64,000 bases of DNA from JBCCCJ01 sp039029315 (GTDB lineage: Bacteria; Bacteroidota; Bacteroidia; J057): positions 1-64,000 of the forward strand of contig JBCCGK010000069.1 in assembly GCA_039029315.1 (NCBI GenBank). The letters are read 5' to 3'. Under the pieces are notes generated by a model. That model ran no database searches. It was not told where the DNA came from and saw only the letters and a program-made list of their open reading frames with translations. Made by a program: the position numbers and the translations under genes. Within the stretch, counting starts at the first letter, position 1; each line of letters opens with the position of its first letter. Below, in pieces: positions 59,720-64,000 of this stretch.

Positions 59720-62700
59720 CTATCGCTGAATGACAATCCGATCCGAAAACACGGTTCGGTTTTGCACCTCTAAACTCATATAATAGACCCCTTCTGCCAA
59801 AGATTCCGTCAAGACACCTTCCTGATGAGAAGAAGATTCGAGTACCAATTCCTTTGACACGATCCTTTGTCCCAAATGATTATGGAGGGACAAACGCGCT
59901 CTGGAAAAGGACACATCAGCAAATTCAACAATGAATGAGTGTGCCGCCGGATTGGGATATACCTGAACGCTTCCTTTCTCCAGCAAAGAGATCCCTGTGG
60001 AAGGCCTGATCGTGATTTGCTGGGACAGCGTATCTGCGGAACAGCCATTTTGAGGATCAACAATCAAGCTAACGGTGTATACCCCAGTATCTCCAAATGT
60101 ATGGGTAGGTGCCATGTCTGTACTGGTATTTCCATCCCCAAAAGTCCATAAATATGATCCATTTGAAGAGGTATTTTGGAAATTCACCATTCCCCCTGTC
60201 TGCGTGAAAGTAAAATCAGCCATTGCCGGTGGAAGAAAATCCAAGTGAATAGAATCCCCCCCTGTACAATTAGCTGCATCTGTCAACACTACCCAATACA
60301 AACCTGAATCACTCACAGATATGCTGGAAGAGGTTTCCCCTGTTGACCACAAATAAGTGAATCCTTGCCCAAGACCGCTGGCATCCAGAACGACCGTTTC
60401 TCCCTCGCATTCTGTCCCATCAGGTCCAAAATCCAGAAGAATCGCTGGTGGTTCCTGAATTTCAAAATCCACAGTATCAGAACAGCCTACATCATCTGTG
60501 ATCAAGGCGGAGTATTGACCGGCGGCCAATGCGGTTGTATCAAATCCTCCCAAGTCTACTGTATAGGGCATCACTCCTCCTGAGATAGCAAAGCTCACTG
60601 ATCCATCTGTAGCACCCGCACATGAAGCATCTGTGATACTCGTTGCTACCCCAAAACTCGGGGGATCTACCAATTGCACACTCTCCGAGCCAAAACATCC
60701 CATCGCATCCTGAACGACCAGGATATAGCTGCCCGCACACAAACCAGTCAATAAGGAATCTGTTTGCCCTGTAGACCAATGGTAATTCAAGGGCGATGAT
60801 CCAGAACTCGTACTTGCAGACAACTCCCCATCGCACACCCCATTACAGCTAATCTCCACGGTCTGCGAAGTGAGTGGCACTGAACAAGAAGTCGAAGGAT
60901 TGTAACAAATTTCCAATCCCCAACTTTGGAGGGAGCCACCATCTTGCTGCGCTATGTCCTGGACTCTCAACGTCCATGTCCCTTGAGGGTCTTCTCCAAA
61001 AAATGCACTGAGCATCTCAGAAGGCTGGTAGGTCATTCCATCAACAGGCGGACAGGGAATACTTGTATATGGTGCTCCCCCATCTGAAAATTCAATGTCA
61101 AAATTGTTTTCATTTCCGCAGATCTGACTCATCAAGGTTACCGAGGTTCCCGATGGACTTTCCAAGGAGATCGTCAAATCATTGACCCAGGAGTGAAAAC
61201 CCGTCAGATTGCTGACTTTGATATCCGTAATGGATCCCTGGAAAGGAATCTGAAGCGTCGAGCTCACCACATTGGGAATGGCAGAAGCGATGGTTTTGGG
61301 CACATCTGTACTGCTACTTGTATCACAGGCATTTCCCTGGGTGAAGAAAAACTGTGTGGGGGACACAGATGTTCCACATGGATTCTCCGCTCGTATTCGC
61401 CAATAATAAAAGGTGGACGGATTCAGGGAATACGGCAACCCCACCAATGGACTATCCAAATTGGTCTGAAGAGCCGCCAGATTGGTGAATGAACTGTCTG
61501 TTGCTACTTCCAGGGTGTATGAATGTGCAAGGGGACTGCCTTGCCAATCAAATACGGGAAATTGGGAAACGCCCAACATGCCTGCTTGCGGAAACACCAG
61601 AGAACTAATCGCTGGAGCGCCTGCCAGTACCTCAAATGTGATGGATGCCTGGTTCTGAAGAGAGCTGCTGACGCCAAGGATGGTCAACGTATAGAAACCT
61701 GGTGCAACCTGACTGGTATTTTGGAGAGAAATTACGGTACTATCTCCGGGATTCAGAGAAGATTGGATAACATTGGCACTCATTGCCGAGGGCGGATCGA
61801 TCACAGCGGTAAGGCCGACTGTATCCTGAAATCCCAATATGCCCCCGACCGAAAGAGAAAAATCACCAGAATCAGGCGCACAGACAACCGTCTGAGGGGC
61901 AGTCAGGCTCAAGAAAAAATTAGGGCCAGAATTCTGTGTAATCGCAAAATCATTGTCTGAAATATCATAAAAGATGCCATCTGAACAATGGATCATAATT
62001 CTGGCTGTGGTAGAAGATGTATCAGGCACATTGATAGAATAGGTCCCGGAATTTGGAACCCCTGTAGCCAGGGTGATCGGATACGTCAAGCCCCCATCCA
62101 GGGACAGGAGAATGTCCACACTATCGCAATTCACTGGCGCATTGTCGGTTCCTGCAACATCCCAACTGATTTGTTGGGCCGAGAAGCCCTGCCAGGAAAT
62201 TCCAGTCGTGCTTGGATGAAGAACAACAAAGGGTCCTGCATTCCCGGCAACGATCACTGATCCTTCTTCCGAATCGGTACAGCCTACCAACGCATTGTCC
62301 CGCACTGTTACGATAAAATTCATTGTTCTACTCACAGAAGGCAAGACCTCCCATTGAGTTGAGGTTCCATTGATCACATCATCAAGCGCCGGAAAGTATC
62401 TTCTGGGGTTGTCGGTAGGTGAAAGGGAACGAAAGTTCGGTCCATCTACTGAGCTAGAGACAGGTGGCTGGGTGGAGAGTTGGTTGTCGAACTGCTCCCA
62501 GCAATAGGTCAGACTATCTCCATCCGGGTCCGATGCCGCAACTTCCAGGAAGAAAGGTGTATTGGCAGGAATCGCATAGCTGAAAGAAGGGTCAAGAATC
62601 GTAGGTGCACTATTGGAAGAACTAACAATTGTAGCGCAAGAAGCATTTACGATTTCCAGGGACATCTCCTCCAGACTATAGGCGTGATAATAGGCATCGC

Positions 62701-63877
62701 TGTTTTGTTGGACATTGTGAGAACCACAAATCCCTGCATAGGCCATGATGGTTGATCCACTCCCCGTTTCATAAGCAGCAACCGGAGAAATATTTCCCCC
62801 GCAAGAACCAGCTGTCCCATTAAAGGTATGGCGACCCCCAAGTTGATGTCCCATCTCATGTGCTACATAATCAATGTCGAATGGATCACCAACCGGATTC
62901 TGAATGCCTGTTACCCCTCTTGCCTTCTGGTTATCCACGCATATGCTCCCTAGACTGGCGACTCCTCCGCTCCCAACACCAAACACATGGCCGATATCAT
63001 AATTGGCAGCCCCGATGACATTGTTGAGATTATTGCGATTTTGGTTCAGCATTACCGAGGCATTCCCATTGGAGTAGGGATCAGTTGAAGCATTGGTGTA
63101 TACCAGGGTGTCGTTGTTGGGAATGATCACCAACCTGATAGCCAGATCTCGCTCCAGGACTCCATTGACCCGATTCATTGTAGTGATTTGGGCTGCAATG
63201 GCCTGTGGTTTTCCCCCATGGAAACTCGTATACTCGGCAGTGGCTGCGAGCGCCAGTCGGAATGTTCGAAACTGACAATCTCCAAAGGACTTGGCTTGTG
63301 GCGTAAATGGATCTACTGGAAAATCCTTGTCAGTCATTTCACATACAAACTGCTTGGCAGAAGTATGAAAGTCCTGCTTGTAATAACTGCTGTAATGATT
63401 CGGGGTCCCTTTTGCATATGGATCAATGAATACATCCCCCTGTGCAGACAGGATCATCCCATGAAAACCTGTTGGGGTCACATCCAGTCGGATCGTGGCT
63501 GTGGGATCATCCACACCTTTGCCAGCATAAGTTTGGATCCCCGAATATTTTGCCAACAAAGCTGGAGCTGCTATCGGAGAGCGAATGATATGAAATTGTT
63601 GCAGACGACCATCTGGCATTGGAATCGCCAGTGAAAGCGGTGTCTGTTGTGCTTGGGGCGTGAATTCCAATGGTGCCAGACTCAATGTCTGCCGGATTTG
63701 ATCCAAATCCAGAAAGTAAAGGCTTTCTTTCGCAGGTTGGATTAGGCGTTCGTTGGTGGTATTTATCTCTGATAGTTGAACTTTTCTCCACGGATTAGAC
63801 ATAGGTTGAGCAAAAAGCTCGGTAGAGAAGAGCAACAAACAACTAAGGACGGAAAAAGTGGAAATTATAATACGCAT
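59720..63877 (-). CDS. T9SS metalloprotease with P-domain, SprB and PKD modules
   Basis: 1,385 residues from the ATG at 63877 (MRIIISTFSVLSCLLLF signal peptide; the TTG at 63898 is rejected). A propeptide-like section is followed by a reprolysin/M12-type zinc protease domain with HEMGHQLGGRH near residue 340 (His, Glu, His, His) and a Met-turn segment (TIMAYAGIC). Then come Ig-like and fibronectin-type sandwiches, a proprotein-convertase P domain (ISLESPSGTSVTLMS, about 880-1010), SprB-type repeats, a PKD domain (YLWTFGDGNTSTDMAPTHTF), and a T9SS sorting domain (VYPNPAAHSFIV to SDRIVIQR). It should cleave extracellular protein while attached to the cell surface. Confidence 0.92.
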   Translation of the reverse strand: MRIIISTFSVLSCLLLFSTELFAQPMSNPWRKVQLSEINTTNERLIQPAKESLYFLDLDQIRQTLSLAPLEFTPQAQQTPLSLAIPMPDGRLQQFHIIRSPIAAPALLAKYSGIQTYAGKGVDDPTATIRLDVTPTGFHGMILSAQGDVFIDPYAKGTPNHYSSYYKQDFHTSAKQFVCEMTDKDFPVDPFTPQAKSFGDCQFRTFRLALAATAEYTSFHGGKPQAIAAQITTMNRVNGVLERDLAIRLVIIPNNDTLVYTNASTDPYSNGNASVMLNQNRNNLNNVIGAANYDIGHVFGVGSGGVASLGSICVDNQKARGVTGIQNPVGDPFDIDYVAHEMGHQLGGRHTFNGTAGSCGGNISPVAAYETGSGSTIMAYAGICGSHNVQQNSDAYYHAYSLEEMSLEIVNASCATIVSSSNSAPTILDPSFSYAIPANTPFFLEVAASDPDGDSLTYCWEQFDNQLSTQPPVSSSVDGPNFRSLSPTDNPRRYFPALDDVINGTSTQWEVLPSVSRTMNFIVTVRDNALVGCTDSEEGSVIVAGNAGPFVVLHPSTTGISWQGFSAQQISWDVAGTDNAPVNCDSVDILLSLDGGLTYPITLATGVPNSGTYSINVPDTSSTTARIMIHCSDGIFYDISDNDFAITQNSGPNFFLSLTAPQTVVCAPDSGDFSLSVGGILGFQDTVGLTAVIDPPSAMSANVIQSSLNPGDSTVISLQNTSQVAPGFYTLTILGVSSSLQNQASITFEVLAGAPAISSLVFPQAGMLGVSQFPVFDWQGSPLAHSYTLEVATDSSFTNLAALQTNLDSPLVGLPYSLNPSTFYYWRIRAENPCGTSVSPTQFFFTQGNACDTSSSTDVPKTIASAIPNVVSSTLQIPFQGSITDIKVSNLTGFHSWVNDLTISLESPSGTSVTLMSQICGNENNFDIEFSDGGAPYTSIPCPPVDGMTYQPSEMLSAFFGEDPQGTWTLRVQDIAQQDGGSLQSWGLEICYNPSTSCSVPLTSQTVEISCNGVCDGELSASTSSGSSPLNYHWSTGQTDSLLTGLCAGSYILVVQDAMGCFGSESVQLVDPPSFGVATSITDASCAGATDGSVSFAISGGVMPYTVDLGGFDTTALAAGQYSALITDDVGCSDTVDFEIQEPPAILLDFGPDGTECEGETVVLDASGLGQGFTYLWSTGETSSSISVSDSGLYWVVLTDAANCTGGDSIHLDFLPPAMADFTFTQTGGMVNFQNTSSNGSYLWTFGDGNTSTDMAPTHTFGDTGVYTVSLIVDPQNGCSADTLSQQITIRPSTGISLLEKGSVQVYPNPAAHSFIVEFADVSFSRARLSLHNHLGQRIVSKELVLESSSHQEGVLTESLAEGVYYMSLEVQNRTVFSDRIVIQR

Positions 63878-64000
63878 AACTGCTTTGGTTGAGGTCAATG
63901 GTTCGAGAGTATGATCATTTAGACCTGCTAAAATACTTTGAATTCCTATTAGTATTGAGAATTTCTACATTTTTATCTTTCAATGTCAGGATTAGAGAGG

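Overview
The window looks like chromosomal DNA of a free-living Bacteroidota, probably of the Saprospiria or a neighbouring class. The evidence is at least nine secreted proteins ending in type IX secretion (T9SS) type A sorting domains (YPNP-type start, Lys/Arg-rich end), families typical of the phylum (DUF3667, DUF5995, Omp28/thioredoxin-like surface protein, SprB and PKD repeats), almost no Shine-Dalgarno sequences, and one good match to the phylum promoter pattern (TTG-N19-TAnnTTTG, 33132-33161). No rRNA, tRNA, CRISPR array, complete insertion sequence or prophage was found. The class assignment is inference only.

Layout. 1-5050: an Hsp20 chaperone behind an 8-bp tandem repeat, a T9SS protein, a metallo-beta-lactamase-fold hydrolase, an Ala/Ser/Glu/Gln-rich envelope protein and an arginase/agmatinase-family enzyme. 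5200-15930: an FtsX/MacB-type permease, the first of three beta-helix/dockerin/cohesin-like T9SS proteins, two tandem TPR histidine kinases with a NarL/LuxR response regulator, and an ATPase-family gene that has lost its ATPase half. 16200-22700: a beta-propeller protein behind a leader with competing inverted repeats, an uncharacterised secreted protein, an outer-membrane barrel-like protein and a helical-repeat protein. 22900-38000: the second and third beta-helix paralogues, small enzymes and membrane proteins, an Omp28-like T9SS protein, an SsuD-like monooxygenase, a sodium:solute symporter and an SprB/PKD adhesin-like protein. 38200-48210: a sortilin/BNR propeller protein, a T9SS protein, a DUF5995 protein, a lipoprotein fusing a thioredoxin-like domain, a c-type haem site and a copper monooxygenase, and a methyltransferase/M20 hydrolase pair. 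48350-52030: two divergent sigma-factor units, one followed by a von Willebrand A gene and a CYTH gene. 52090-63880: acyltransferase, KilA-N protein, DUF3667 protein, cyanophycinase-like lipoprotein coupled to endonuclease V, and two very large T9SS proteins (SBBP propeller and metalloprotease).

Most of the coding capacity is surface or secreted protein (adhesion, polymer and protein degradation), with local regulators (TPR two-component system, three sigma-like proteins, KilA-N). The least-described units are the sigma/vWA/CYTH cluster, the three dockerin-plus-cohesin-like paralogues, the trimodular copper/haem lipoprotein, and the leader whose alternative pairings cover the start codon at 16202. 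Convergent gene pairs are mostly separated by strong perfect hairpins, several without a T tract.
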